Assembly (NCBI GenBank): GCA_963842065.1
Contig: CAWJEW010000003.1
Coordinates: forward strand, 310,001 to 374,000
Source of the DNA: CAITWD01 sp963842065
GTDB taxonomy: Bacteria > Actinomycetota > Thermoleophilia > Miltoncostaeales > Miltoncostaeaceae
DNA: 64,000 bases
Direction: 5' to 3'
Shown here in pieces: positions 42,775 to 52,184 of this stretch. Position 1 is the first letter of the stretch. Every line of letters begins with the position of its first letter. The notes below the pieces were generated by a model. That model had not been told where the DNA came from, searched no databases, and worked only from the letters and a program-made list of their open reading frames with translations. A program made the translations under genes and the position numbers.

Positions 42775-42801
42775 CTGGCACTCAGAATATGTGAGTGCCA
42801 G
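42775..42801 (+). promoter_or_regulatory. CIRCE operator 1 (HrcA binding site)
   Basis: ctggcactc, nine bases, gagtgccag: a perfect 9-bp inverted repeat with the N9 spacer of CIRCE (consensus TTAGCACTC-N9-GAGTGCTAA). The A/T at position 3 is G/C here. It begins just after the zinc-ribbon gene, 133 bp ahead of groES. Confidence 0.88.
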
Positions 42802-42852
42802 TATTTGGCGGCGGGTGCTCTGGAGCATGGCCTGCGCCTGCGCTAATCTGCA

Positions 42853-42879
42853 TTGGCACTCTGAATCGCAGAGTGCCAG
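42853..42879 (+). promoter_or_regulatory. CIRCE operator 2 (HrcA binding site)
   Basis: ttggcactc, nine bases, gagtgccag, the same half-sites as operator 1 with one end mismatch. It lies 55 bp before the groES ATG; centre-to-centre distance to operator 1 is 78 bp. Two sites suggest strong HrcA repression of groESL relieved on heat shock. The hrcA gene is not in the window. Confidence 0.88.
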
Positions 42880-42933
42880 GGCGTGTGTCTGCACGCCGAT
42901 GTGGTGCAAATTGTTCTGGTTACCGGAGGTTGC

Positions 42934-43221
42934 ATGTCTCTGAAGCCACTGGGCGATCGGGTGCTGGTGAAGGCCGCCGAGCAAGAAGAGGTCACGGCAA
43001 GCGGCATCGTGCTGCCGGACACGGCCAAGGAGCGCCCGTCGCGTGGAACCGTTATCGCCGTCGGTGACGGTCGCATCGTCGAAGGCGCGCGCGTGCCACT
43101 CGAGGTCGCGGCCGGCGACGAGGTGATCTACTCGAAGTACGGCGGGACCGAGATCAAGGTCGACGGCGAGGACGTGCTGATTTTGTCCGAGCACGACATC
43201 CTCGCCAAGGTCCAGTCATAG
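42934..43221 (+). CDS. groES: Co-chaperonin GroES
   Basis: A 95-residue GroES. SLKPLGDRVLVKAAEQEE, the mobile loop around TASGIVLPDTAKERPSRG, GDEVIYSKYGGTEIKVDGED, and LILSEHDILA are canonical. GGAGG precedes the ATG at 42934. Caps GroEL in the cytosol. Followed by groEL after 47 bp and preceded by two CIRCE operators. Confidence 0.97.
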   Translation: MSLKPLGDRVLVKAAEQEEVTASGIVLPDTAKERPSRGTVIAVGDGRIVEGARVPLEVAAGDEVIYSKYGGTEIKVDGEDVLILSEHDILAKVQS

Positions 43222-43268
43222 GCGCGACGCGCCGCTACCGCAGGAATCCAAAGGAGAGCTGACGCCAG

Positions 43269-44909
43269 ATGGCAAAGGACATCTTGTTTGCCGAAGAAGC
43301 CCGCCGGGCGCTCGAGCGCGGGGTCAACACGTTGGCCGACGCGGTCAAGGTGACCCTCGGCCCCAAGGGCCGCTACGTGGTGCTCGACAAGCGCTTCGGG
43401 GCGCCGACGATCACCAACGACGGGGTCACGATCGCCCGCGAGATCGAGCTGTCGGACCCGTTTGAAAACCAGGGTGCCCAGCTGGTGCGCGAGGTGGCCA
43501 CCGCCACCAACGATGTCGCCGGCGACGGCACCACCACCGCGACCCTGCTCGCCCAGGCGATCGTGCGCGAGGGCTTAAAGAACGTGGCCGCCGGCGCGAA
43601 CCCGATGGGGCTCAAGCGCGGCATCGAGGCCGCCGTGGAGCGCGTGGGCGCCTCGGTGCTCGCCCAGGCCAAGGAGGTCTCGGGCAAAGAGGACATCGCC
43701 CGCGTGGCGACGATCTCGGCCCGCGACCGGGCCATCGGCGATGTGATCGCCGATGCGATCGAAAAGGTCGGCAAAGACGGCGTGGTCAACGTCGAAGAGG
43801 GCCAGACCTTCGGGATCGAGCTCGATTTCACCGAAGGCATGCAGTTCGACCGCGGCTACATGAGCCCGTACATGATCACCGACCCCGATCGCCAGGAGGC
43901 CGTGCTCGAGGATCCCTACATCCTCATCCACAACGGCAAGATCTCCTCGGTGCAGGACCTGGTGCCGGTGCTCGAGCGGGTCATCCAGTCCAACAAGCCC
44001 TTGTTGATCATCGCCGAGGACGTCGAGGGCGAGGCGACGGCGACCCTGATCGTCAACAAGCTGCGCGGCACCTTTACCGGCATCGCGGTCAAGGCCCCCG
44101 GCTTTGGCGACCGCAGAAAGCGCATGCTCGAGGACATCGCGATCCTCACCGACGGCGAGGTCATCGCCGAGGAGATGGGCCTCAAACTGGTCAACACCCA
44201 GGTCTCCCAGCTCGGGCGCGCCAGAAAGGTCGTGGTGACCAAAGACACCACCACGATCATCGACGGCGCCGGCGACGCGCAAGGCATCCAGGGCCGCATC
44301 AAGCAGATCCGCGCCGAGATCGAGTCCTCGGACTCGGACTTCGACCGCGAAAAGCTGCAAGAGCGGCTTGCCAAGCTCGCCGGCGGGGTCGCCGTGGTCA
44401 AGGTCGGCGCGGCCACCGAGACCGAGATGAAAGAACGCAAGCACCGGGTCGAGGACGCCCTGCAGGCCACGCGTGCCGCCCTGGAGGAGGGGGTCATCCC
44501 CGGCGGCGGGGTGGCGCTTGTCAACGCGATCTCATCCTTGGATGAGCTTGCCCTCGAGGGCGACGAGGCCACCGGCGCGCGCATCGTGCGCCGGGCCTTA
44601 GAGGAGCCGCTGCGCCAGCTGGCCGACAACGCGGGCCTGGAGGGCTCGGTGGTCGTGGGCAAGGTGCGCGAGCTGCCCGAAGGCCACGGCCTCAACGTGG
44701 ACACCGGCGAGTACGTGGATCTGATCGCCGAAGGGATCATCGACCCGGCAATGGTGACCCGCTCGGCGCTTGCCAACGCGGCCTCGATCGCCAAGAACAT
44801 CATCACCACCGAAGCCCTGGTCGTCGAGACGCCCGAGGAGGGCGGCGCCGGCGGCTCCGGGATGTCCCCGAACATGGGCGGCATGGGCGGCATGGGCGGG
44901 ATGATGTAG
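43269..44909 (+). CDS. groEL: Chaperonin GroEL
   Basis: A 546-residue chaperonin. Signature blocks include AVKVTLGPKGRYVVLD, the ATP-site VAGDGTTTATLLAQ, RVATISARD, GVVNVEEGQTFGIELDF, and EEGVIPGGGVALV. The C-terminus ends in the GGM repeat (GGMGGMGGMGGMM). It lacks the His-rich tail of the extra GroEL1 of mycobacteria, so this is the housekeeping type. Ribosome site AAAGGAG upstream. A perfect 30-bp palindrome follows as terminator. Confidence 0.97.
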   Translation: MAKDILFAEEARRALERGVNTLADAVKVTLGPKGRYVVLDKRFGAPTITNDGVTIAREIELSDPFENQGAQLVREVATATNDVAGDGTTTATLLAQAIVREGLKNVAAGANPMGLKRGIEAAVERVGASVLAQAKEVSGKEDIARVATISARDRAIGDVIADAIEKVGKDGVVNVEEGQTFGIELDFTEGMQFDRGYMSPYMITDPDRQEAVLEDPYILIHNGKISSVQDLVPVLERVIQSNKPLLIIAEDVEGEATATLIVNKLRGTFTGIAVKAPGFGDRRKRMLEDIAILTDGEVIAEEMGLKLVNTQVSQLGRARKVVVTKDTTTIIDGAGDAQGIQGRIKQIRAEIESSDSDFDREKLQERLAKLAGGVAVVKVGAATETEMKERKHRVEDALQATRAALEEGVIPGGGVALVNAISSLDELALEGDEATGARIVRRALEEPLRQLADNAGLEGSVVVGKVRELPEGHGLNVDTGEYVDLIAEGIIDPAMVTRSALANAASIAKNIITTEALVVETPEEGGAGGSGMSPNMGGMGGMGGMM

Positions 44910-44940
44910 CCCCGGCACCATCGCACACGCACCCGCACGA

Positions 44941-44970
44941 ACAACGGGGGCCCCGCGGGGCCCCCGTTGT
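44941..44970. terminator. Bidirectional hairpin terminator between groEL and the YihY-type gene
   Basis: acaacgggggccccgcgggg continues as cccccgttgt to make a perfect 30-bp palindrome. It is placed 31 bp after groEL and touches the stop codon of the convergent gene, so it can serve both transcripts. No long T-run follows, as is common in high-GC bacteria. Confidence 0.8.
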
Positions 44971-45965
44971 CATCGTGAGGACCGGCTGCGCCGCCGTCGG
45001 GCGACCGCCTCCTGGCGCTGCTCCTCGAGCACCGCGTTGAGTGAGAACGCCAGCTCGATCACGCGTCCGAAGACGAACATCAAGAACAGCAGGCCTGCGG
45101 AGGTGCCGAGGACACCGTAGGTCGCCTGCTTGTGGGCGACCCAGGGCACGACGATGAGCGTGGCCAGCAGATGCACGAGCGCGTACGTCGCGTAGACGAG
45201 CAGCGCCCCCGGGACGAACGCCGTCCAGTTCGTGGCGCGGTGCGGCAACAGGGCCATCGAGACCATCACGATGTACGCCGGGACCACGAGCAGCGAGAGG
45301 AGGGCCACGATCAGGCCCAGCGGGAAGAACAGGGACCCGGCGATCTTGTTCGTCAGCGACAGGCAGACCACCAGAGCGAGCGAGAGGCCGAGAAACAACA
45401 GCACCTGTGGGGCGGGGCGGCGCATCGGGCGCACCGGGATGCGCCATGAAAAGGCCGCGATCGCGCGCAGGGTGCGCAGCAGGATGTAGGACTCATACAG
45501 GAACACGACCGTCCCCGAGATGATCAGCGCGAGGCGCCCGAACCAGCTGCCCGTGTGCGCGGTCTGGGAGACCGACGAGGCGACGACGCCCGACACGCCC
45601 AGATCGTTCACGGCGTGTGCAGCGTCCGCGGAGCCAAAGAGCCCAAGGCCCGCCACCAGCACGAGCGCGAGCGGCAGCAGCCAGATGAAGATGCGGTAGG
45701 CGAGGGCGGCGGCCAGCACACTGCCGGCGATCTCCCGATCGCGGCGCCAGACCTGCCAGCCCGATTCCGCGATGGGTCCGAGCGGTCCCCAGGTCGTCAG
45801 TCGCTCGGCGGTGTCCACGGCGCGCCGACGCGCGCGATCGATGCGGCTCTCGCCGACGGGTCGGCTCGCGAGCTCATCCAGCATGCCGCGAAACGACGCG
45901 TAATCGGCCAGGCCGTCATCGGGCGTGGCATCGTCGTTGAGAGCGGATGGGGGGTCTGGGGTCAT
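44970..45965 (-). CDS. YihY/virulence factor BrkB family membrane protein
   Basis: A 331-residue protein. A cytosolic N-terminus of 95 residues leads to the family start, EIAGSVLAAALAYRIFIWLL. Six membrane helices follow, with VLVAGLGLFG, IISGTVVFLYESYILLRTLR, VLLFLGLSLALVVCL, FPLGLIVALLSLLVVPAYIV, AFVPGALLVYATYALVHLLA and GLLFLMFVFGRVIELAFSLN. The tail is Arg-rich. Despite the old name, activity is unknown (once annotated as RNase BN in error). Convergent with groEL. Confidence 0.88.
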   Translation of the reverse strand: MTPDPPSALNDDATPDDGLADYASFRGMLDELASRPVGESRIDRARRRAVDTAERLTTWGPLGPIAESGWQVWRRDREIAGSVLAAALAYRIFIWLLPLALVLVAGLGLFGSADAAHAVNDLGVSGVVASSVSQTAHTGSWFGRLALIISGTVVFLYESYILLRTLRAIAAFSWRIPVRPMRRPAPQVLLFLGLSLALVVCLSLTNKIAGSLFFPLGLIVALLSLLVVPAYIVMVSMALLPHRATNWTAFVPGALLVYATYALVHLLATLIVVPWVAHKQATYGVLGTSAGLLFLMFVFGRVIELAFSLNAVLEEQRQEAVARRRRSRSSR

Positions 45966-46087
45966 GGGGCGCTCCGCGCACGCGTCGGGCGTGATCGGGG
46001 CCGATCACTCTCGAGGCGCGCGCGGTGAGGCGACTTTACCGCGCGCCCTCGTGCAAAGGGGCTGACAAATTGGGATGATCCGCAGCC

Positions 46088-47350
46088 GTGAGCCAGCAGA
46101 CCGTCACCGAGCTTGTCCGAGCCGCCGGGCGCGCCGCCCGCAGCGCGGCGCCGAGCCTCGCCTCGGCCCCTGAGGCGTCGCTGACCGCCGCCCTCGGGGC
46201 GATGAGCGCCCTGCTGGTCACCCAGGCCGACGCGCTGCTCTGCGCGAACTGCGACGACGTCTCCGCGCTCGATCCGCAGTTCCCGGAGGCCATGCGCGAC
46301 CGCCTGCGACTGGATGCGGATCGGATCACGGTGATGGCCGCCCAGATCGACGCGCTCGCGGCGGTGCCATTCACGCCGGTCCTTGTGATGCGGCGCGAGC
46401 TCGGCAACGGAGCGGTCGTCGAGGAACGCCGGCGCCCGGTCGGCGTCATCGGCGCGAACTACGAAGCGCGTCCGAATGTGACCGTCGATGTCGCCTCGCA
46501 GCTGATCAAATCGCGCAACGTCGGCGTCCTGCGCACCGGCGGCGCGGCACTCCGGTCCGCAGCCGCGCTGGTGGATCTCGTGATCGCACCGGCGCTCGAG
46601 CAGGCCGGCCTCGACCCGCGTGCGGTGCAGCTGGTGCGCTCGGCCGATCGCGCCGGCGCAACGGCCCTGGTGAGCGAACCCGGGCTCATCCCGCTGGTGA
46701 TCATCCGCGGCAGCGGACCAACCACCCGCGAGCTCGCGATGCGCGCGGCGACGCACGGCGTCCGCACGCTCGCCCACGCCGATGGCGGCGGCGTCCTCTA
46801 TGCCGACACGGCCGCCGATGTTGGGTTGTTCCGGGAGCTGTTGCGCGCGAGCCTTGATCGCCTGGGCGTTTGCAATCGGCTCAACCTGCTGCTGATCCAC
46901 GACGATCGGTGGGATGAACTCGTCGCGGTCGCGGGCGAGGAGCTCGTTGCGCTCGGCATCGCCCCCGTGCTCCCGCCCCACCCCTACGCGCGCGGCCACG
47001 AGTGGGCGCTTGACGAGGGCAACGAGGCCAATGTGACCGTCGATCGCGTCGATTCGCCGGCCCACGCGGCGGCGATCGCCAACGACGAGACCTCCGGGCT
47101 GGCCGCGGGGATCGTCACCACGGATCCCGAGCATGCACGGCAGTTTCTGGAGGCATACGTCGGGACGGGTGCGTTCTGGAACACGCCGACCCGGCTGTTG
47201 GACGGGTTCAAGCTGCTCGGCGCGCCGGAGACCGGCATCAACGTCGATCACGTCCCGGGGCCGCGCGGGCCGGTGACCTTCCGCGACCTGTACGTGCGCC
47301 AGTACGTGGTGATGCCCGCCGACGCCGCCGGGACGCTGCTCGGCGAGTAG
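46088..47350 (+). CDS. proA: Glutamate-5-semialdehyde dehydrogenase (gamma-glutamyl phosphate reductase)
   Basis: A 420-residue aldehyde dehydrogenase-fold enzyme for the second step of proline synthesis, using NADPH. RRPVGVIGANYEARPNVTVD, then the ALVSEPGLIPLVIIRGSG strand-helix, the catalytic Cys in LDRLGVCNRLNLLLI, ANVTVDRVDSPAHAAAIAN, and TGAFWNTPTRLLDGF with the C-terminal GAPETGINVDHVPGPRGPV. GTG start at 46088. The proB kinase gene is not adjacent. Confidence 0.94.
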   Translation: MSQQTVTELVRAAGRAARSAAPSLASAPEASLTAALGAMSALLVTQADALLCANCDDVSALDPQFPEAMRDRLRLDADRITVMAAQIDALAAVPFTPVLVMRRELGNGAVVEERRRPVGVIGANYEARPNVTVDVASQLIKSRNVGVLRTGGAALRSAAALVDLVIAPALEQAGLDPRAVQLVRSADRAGATALVSEPGLIPLVIIRGSGPTTRELAMRAATHGVRTLAHADGGGVLYADTAADVGLFRELLRASLDRLGVCNRLNLLLIHDDRWDELVAVAGEELVALGIAPVLPPHPYARGHEWALDEGNEANVTVDRVDSPAHAAAIANDETSGLAAGIVTTDPEHARQFLEAYVGTGAFWNTPTRLLDGFKLLGAPETGINVDHVPGPRGPVTFRDLYVRQYVVMPADAAGTLLGE

Positions 47351-47449
47351 GCGCCGCCGGGCCCGCACCCGCCCCCGGTGCCCGGTCAAGGAACTCCGCC
47401 CCGACGCCGATGTGGAAGGTGTCGACGCACGCACGGCCGGGAGGTTCCC

Positions 47450-49042
47450 GTGTCGCGAGCCGTGCCAGCTGTATGTGGGGGATCGGTGGCCCGGGCCAAA
47501 CGGCATCGCCAAGCGGGATTCATGTATCTCGAGGTGCTCATCGGGATGCTGCTGCTGGCGATCGTCGCGGGCGGGGTGATCGAGGGATTCGCGGCCGCGT
47601 CCTCGCAGATCGGCAGCAGCCGTTTGGATGAGGTCGCCTCCAAGATCGCCCAGCAGCACCTCGAGGACATCCGCACGATGGACTACTCGTCGGTCGGCAC
47701 CGTCGGCGGGAACCCCACCGGCACGATTCCGGCGACGCAGACCCAGACGTCCAACGGGATCACCTTTGCGGTCCAAACCAGCGTCAAGTACGTCGACGAC
47801 CCCGCCCAGGGCCAGCCCCACACCTACGTCGACTACAAGTCGGTGACCGTCGTGGTCACGCCGCAGGTGAGCGTCGGCCTGCCGGTCACCGAGACGACCA
47901 TCGTCGCGCCGCCGAACTACGCCTCGATGGCGGGCCTGTCGACCGCGGTCGTCACCGTCGTCGACGCCGTCACCCTGCAGCCGCTCTCGAACATGACGGT
48001 CACGATCAGCGGCGGTCCGTCGGCGACTCGCACCGACCTGTCGAGCGCAAACGGGACGGTGGTGTTCGCCGGCCTGACCCCGAACCCGATCTCGACCAGC
48101 AGCCCCCAGTACGACTACACCGTCCAGGTCAGCCAGGCCGGCTACGCGACCGACCCGACGACCGCGCCCAGCGTGACGACCGCGCACCTGAGCGCGTCGC
48201 AGACCTGGCAAGTGACGATCAAGGTCTTCCAGCCCGCGACGCTCGGGGTCAATCTGGTCGACTCGGTTACGGGCAATCCGATCACCAACTACTCGACGGT
48301 CTCGGTGACGGCGCCGGCACCCCAGTCGGACACCGACAGCCAGTCGGGGACGACCGGCTCGTACACGTTCACGACGTTGCAGGGGCAGGTCATCGAGCCC
48401 AGCCTGTCGGCGTTCGCCATCACCGCGAGCGCCGACTGCTACGCCTCGCAGACGCTCAACACGCCGATTCCGACCGGGTACCCCAACCTCACCTCCCAGA
48501 CCGTGACGTTCGAACTCGTCTCGCAGGGCGGCGGTCACCTGAACGCCACGGTGCTTGACGCGAACACGAACCAGCCCATAAGCGGCGCACAAGTCCAGAT
48601 CTCCGGTGGTCAGAGCAACCTCGCGCCGGTGGTCCGGACGACCAGTTCCAACGGGATGGTGACCTTCTGCGAACCCGCGTCGGGGTCCACCAACTACACG
48701 GTGGCCGCCGGGGCGAATGGCTACGGGGCGGGCAGCCTCAGCGCCGCGATCACCAACAACGGGACCACCAACGTCACGCTCCTGCTCGTCGCCGGGACCG
48801 TCGGGACGATCAAGCTGACCACGACCGCGAGCAACACGCTCGTGCGGCTGAAGGCCTCGGTCGGGACCTATGACGTGTCCCAGTACACCAACAGCTCCCG
48901 CTACGCGTCGTTTATCAACCTGGCGCCGGGGACCTACACCGCCTACATCGCCACGGCCTTCTCGTCGGGGAACCCGATCTGGAGCTCGGGCAAGACCGTG
49001 ACCGCACAGTCCGGCACGACCCTCAGTTACTCGGTCCCATGA
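47450..49042 (+). CDS. Prepilin-type protein with large carboxypeptidase-regulatory-like domains
   Basis: About 530 residues; GTG at 47450 has GGGAGG at ideal distance. Leader VSRAVPAVCGGSVARAKRHR ends in QAG, followed by FMYLEVLIGMLLLAIVAGGV: a type IV prepilin site (G^F, Glu at +5) and helix. The pilin head to about residue 165 is followed by three repeats of beta-sandwich domains (VVTVVDAVTLQPLSNMTVTI, LGVNLVDSVTGNPITNYSTV, LNATVLDANTNQPISGAQVQ), each like carboxypeptidase regulatory or Cna-B domains. Likely a minor pilin, adhesin-bearing, at the tip. ATGA overlap with the next gene. Confidence 0.85.
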   Translation: MSRAVPAVCGGSVARAKRHRQAGFMYLEVLIGMLLLAIVAGGVIEGFAAASSQIGSSRLDEVASKIAQQHLEDIRTMDYSSVGTVGGNPTGTIPATQTQTSNGITFAVQTSVKYVDDPAQGQPHTYVDYKSVTVVVTPQVSVGLPVTETTIVAPPNYASMAGLSTAVVTVVDAVTLQPLSNMTVTISGGPSATRTDLSSANGTVVFAGLTPNPISTSSPQYDYTVQVSQAGYATDPTTAPSVTTAHLSASQTWQVTIKVFQPATLGVNLVDSVTGNPITNYSTVSVTAPAPQSDTDSQSGTTGSYTFTTLQGQVIEPSLSAFAITASADCYASQTLNTPIPTGYPNLTSQTVTFELVSQGGGHLNATVLDANTNQPISGAQVQISGGQSNLAPVVRTTSSNGMVTFCEPASGSTNYTVAAGANGYGAGSLSAAITNNGTTNVTLLLVAGTVGTIKLTTTASNTLVRLKASVGTYDVSQYTNSSRYASFINLAPGTYTAYIATAFSSGNPIWSSGKTVTAQSGTTLSYSVP

Positions 49043-49683
49043 GCCGGCCGACCGCACGTCGCGGGCAGGAGGGCTTCACGCTGATGGAACTGCTGATCGG
49101 CATCGTCATCGGCACGATCTTCATGTTCGCCATCTACGGCTTCTATGACTCGAGCCTGTCCAGCGAGATGACGCATCAGAATCAGGCGCTCGCTCAGGGC
49201 GAGTCGCGTGACGCGCTCAACGAGCTCAGCAGCCAGCTGCGGGAGGCCGTCAGTCCCGATGACGGGATCACTCCGCCGATCGTGACGCTGTCGCCGACCC
49301 AGATCGAGTTCTACGCCGACATGACCCGCAGCCCGACCGAGCTGACCCCCAAACCCGAAGAATTCCTTTATGAGGTCTCCGGCGGAGCACTCGTGCGCGA
49401 GATCTCCCAGCCCGTCGGTGCCGCGCCGCCGTATACCTACAGCGCCTTCTCGAGCCCCGAGACGCTCATCGACTCCGTCGGCAACTCGTCGAGCGCGCCG
49501 ATGTTCAGCGCGGTCAACGCCAACGGCACGGCGTTGGGGGCGACCATCTCCGCGCCGACGACGATCGGCATCGCGCTCGTGCACGTGAACATGTTGGTCA
49601 ACTACGACGTCGGCAACGAGGCCACGCAGTTTTCGCTGACCACCGACGTCGTGCCGCAGAACCCGACCTCGGCGAGCAACTAG
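49039..49683 (+). CDS. Prepilin-type N-terminal cleavage/methylation domain protein (PulJ/PilW-like minor pilin)
   Basis: A 214-residue pseudopilin. Leader SRPTARRGQEG, then FTLMELLIGIVIGTIFMFAI with cleavage after Gly and Glu at +5. QGESRDALNELSSQLREAVS is the usual helix after the membrane part, then a beta-rich head. ATG overlaps the previous stop. The role is as a minor pilin that primes pilus assembly. Confidence 0.88.
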   Translation: MSRPTARRGQEGFTLMELLIGIVIGTIFMFAIYGFYDSSLSSEMTHQNQALAQGESRDALNELSSQLREAVSPDDGITPPIVTLSPTQIEFYADMTRSPTELTPKPEEFLYEVSGGALVREISQPVGAAPPYTYSAFSSPETLIDSVGNSSSAPMFSAVNANGTALGATISAPTTIGIALVHVNMLVNYDVGNEATQFSLTTDVVPQNPTSASN

Positions 49684-49689
49684 GCCGGC

Positions 49690-51147
49690 ATGCGTCACCG
49701 ACACCAACAATCCGGTCAGACGCTGATCGTCGTCATCTTCATCAGCGCGATTGCGGCGCTCCTGGTGATCGCGAGCCTGTCGTGGGCGCAATCCAGCGTG
49801 TTCCAGACGGCCGCCAGCAACCGCAACGACATCGCCCTCGAGGCGGCGGAGGCCGGGGTGCAGGTCTACATCTCCCGGCTGGTGGAGAACCCGCAGTACT
49901 GGCTCAACTATGTTGATACCGCCGAGGACCCGCGTACCGACACGACGACCGGCGCGACGGTGGAGCCCGGCGGGGCGTGGATCTCGGGCCACGCATGGAC
50001 CTATCCGGCGACGATCCAGACATGGGTGACGCTGCAGAACGCGCGCTTCGGGGTCGCCAAGTACAACCTGCGCCTGTTCAGCGACCCCAACGACCAAAAC
50101 AGCATCTTCGTCCAGTCGACCGCCGAGGTCGGCAGCGGCACGCCGCAGATCCGCTCGATCGTGGCGCAGATCTCGCCCGAGTCGATCGCCAACTACCAGA
50201 TGATCTCCAACGCGAGCATCGCCTACGGGTCGACCGCGACGACGACCGGCAAGATCTACTCCGCCCAGGATGTCGTCCACCAGGGGACCGCGATCGGCGC
50301 CATCTACGCCGAGCATTACGTGTGCCGCAACGATTCCAGCGGCGCGACCTGCCTCAAGTCGGACGCCACCGACCCGGCATTCTCGGTCGGCGGTGCATAC
50401 GACTCGACCACGACCCCCTCGTTCTCGTCCAAGTTCCCGACGCCGATCGACTTCACGACCTTCACCGGGGCCATCAGCAATATCGAGTCCGCGGCCAAGG
50501 CCACGGGTCTGTTCGAGAACAACGCGTCGGTCAGCGCGTGGGAGATCCAGTTCCTGGCCTCCGGCCAGGTCCGGGTCTACCCGGTGACCAACACCGCCGA
50601 TCCCGGCGTGGCGATCGGAACACTCGGGTGTCCGACGACCTACACCATGCCCAGCGGCAACGCGCCGTACTACATGTACTTCCAGCAGCCGGTGATCGTC
50701 GGCAACGGCCAGAACCTGACCGACTCCTGCGGTTCGACCAGCGGCACCCGGGACTCGGTGGTCAATGGGCAGGTCACCGTCGCGACCCCGGGCAACCTGT
50801 ACATCGGCGGCAACATCTCGTACGCGTCGGGGACCCAGAGCGTGCTCGGGCTCATCGCATCGCAAAACCTGATCATCTCCCAGTTCGCACCGCAGACCCT
50901 GAGCTGGCGGGCCGCCACCCTCGCCCAAAGCGGGCAGTGGTACACGGACACGAGCACCACCACGCATACGTCGATGACCTTCACCGGGTCGATCGCGACC
51001 GCGCAAGGCGGCTACGCCTCGATGTTTGCCAGCCGCACCTACAACTACGACCTGGCGCTACAGACGCTGCGGCCGCCGCTGTTTCCGACGATCGAAAACT
51101 CCTGGGCGATCCAGTACTGGCACGAGGTGAGCCCGCCCGCGACCTGA
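49690..51147 (+). CDS. PilX-like pilus assembly protein
   Basis: A 485-residue protein. N-terminus RHRHQQSGQTLIVVIFISAI, hydrophobic to about residue 35, lacks the Glu at +5, as is usual in PilX/GspK-type components. NRNDIALEAAEAGVQVYISR is the helix typical of PilX N-terminal families. The rest is a large beta-rich region with Cys pairs (YVCRNDSSGATCLKS, GCPTTYTM) that may form disulfides outside the cell. Third gene of the minor-pilin operon; motor and peptidase genes are not here. Confidence 0.82.
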   Translation: MRHRHQQSGQTLIVVIFISAIAALLVIASLSWAQSSVFQTAASNRNDIALEAAEAGVQVYISRLVENPQYWLNYVDTAEDPRTDTTTGATVEPGGAWISGHAWTYPATIQTWVTLQNARFGVAKYNLRLFSDPNDQNSIFVQSTAEVGSGTPQIRSIVAQISPESIANYQMISNASIAYGSTATTTGKIYSAQDVVHQGTAIGAIYAEHYVCRNDSSGATCLKSDATDPAFSVGGAYDSTTTPSFSSKFPTPIDFTTFTGAISNIESAAKATGLFENNASVSAWEIQFLASGQVRVYPVTNTADPGVAIGTLGCPTTYTMPSGNAPYYMYFQQPVIVGNGQNLTDSCGSTSGTRDSVVNGQVTVATPGNLYIGGNISYASGTQSVLGLIASQNLIISQFAPQTLSWRAATLAQSGQWYTDTSTTTHTSMTFTGSIATAQGGYASMFASRTYNYDLALQTLRPPLFPTIENSWAIQYWHEVSPPAT

Positions 51148-51263
51148 TCGCCCCGCGCGTCTCCCGCCGGGCACCGCGTCGCGCATGACATCATCCCGGG
51201 CGTGCAGCCACGGGTCGTGTCGATGCGCCGCGCCGTCCTGGTGCGAGGACGGGGGTAGGGCGG

Positions 51264-52184
51264 ATGCTCGCGACCTCGCTCGCGGCGCTGGTGATCATCC
51301 TGATCGGGCTCGGACTCCGGCATGCCCGGGTGTTGCGCGAGGACAATGGCCCGGTACTGGTCAACGTGGTGATCTACGCGACGATGCCGGCCTTGGTGTT
51401 CACGATTATCGCCAACGAGCGCCTGACGGGCAGCCTGATCTTGGTCCCGATCGCCGGATACCTCATCCACGTTGTGATGCTCGGCATCGGGTGGGTCATC
51501 GCACGTCTGCGTCGCGCAGACCGACCCACCGAAGGCGCCATACTCGTCGCGACCGGCGTCGGCAACACCGGCTTTTTTGGCGTCCCGCTCATCGCCGCCA
51601 GCGGGATCGGCGTGTCCCTGACCGCCGCCGTCTTCTACGACGCGTTTGCCACGGGCGTGATCACCTGGACCTCGACGGTCGTGATCGCCAACTCCTACGG
51701 CGCGATCGAGGGGCGCACCGCGGGGATCGACTGGCTCGCCCTGCGACGCGGGTTGCTGATGCCGCCGATGATCGCGTTGTATGTCGGGCTGGCCTGGAAC
51801 CTGGCCGGGCTCGGGGCACCATCGCACTGGCTCGCACGCCCGCTGGATCTGCTCGGCTCGGCGACGCTGCCGCTGGTGATGCTCTACGCGGGCCTGATGC
51901 TCGACTGGCGGGCGTTGCAGCGCGCCTGGCCGGAGGTCGGGATGATCACCGTGGCGCGGCTGGGCGGGGGTGCGCTGGTCGGCCTTGTGATCGGTACGCT
52001 GCTCGGGCTGGCGCAGGCGCAGCTGCACACCGTCGTCCTCATGGCAGCGATGCCGACCGCGATGATGTCCCTGGTCCTGGGTGTGCGGTACGGGCTGCGG
52101 CGCGACGTCTTGGTCGGGGCGGTGTTCGTGACCACGGTCATGTGCACGCTGACATTGCCGATTGTGCGGGGGTTGATTCTGTGA
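51264..52184 (+). CDS. AEC family transporter (auxin efflux carrier type)
   Basis: A 306-residue permease with ten membrane helices. The two halves begin LAALVIILIGLGLRHARVL and LPLVMLYAGLMLDWRALQRA. NTGFFGVPLIAASG is the broken-helix motif (GNxGxxGxP) of the family, repeated as AAMPTAMMSLVLGVRYG near the end. Substrates in bacteria include malate, malonate and other organic acids. TGA overlaps the pyrF GTG. Confidence 0.88.
   Translation: MLATSLAALVIILIGLGLRHARVLREDNGPVLVNVVIYATMPALVFTIIANERLTGSLILVPIAGYLIHVVMLGIGWVIARLRRADRPTEGAILVATGVGNTGFFGVPLIAASGIGVSLTAAVFYDAFATGVITWTSTVVIANSYGAIEGRTAGIDWLALRRGLLMPPMIALYVGLAWNLAGLGAPSHWLARPLDLLGSATLPLVMLYAGLMLDWRALQRAWPEVGMITVARLGGGALVGLVIGTLLGLAQAQLHTVVLMAAMPTAMMSLVLGVRYGLRRDVLVGAVFVTTVMCTLTLPIVRGLIL

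Noticed and set aside
45962..49057. Minus-strand open frame of over 1000 codons
   Set aside because: It is the antisense of proA and the first pilin gene, with Arg/Gly/His-rich nonsense composition.
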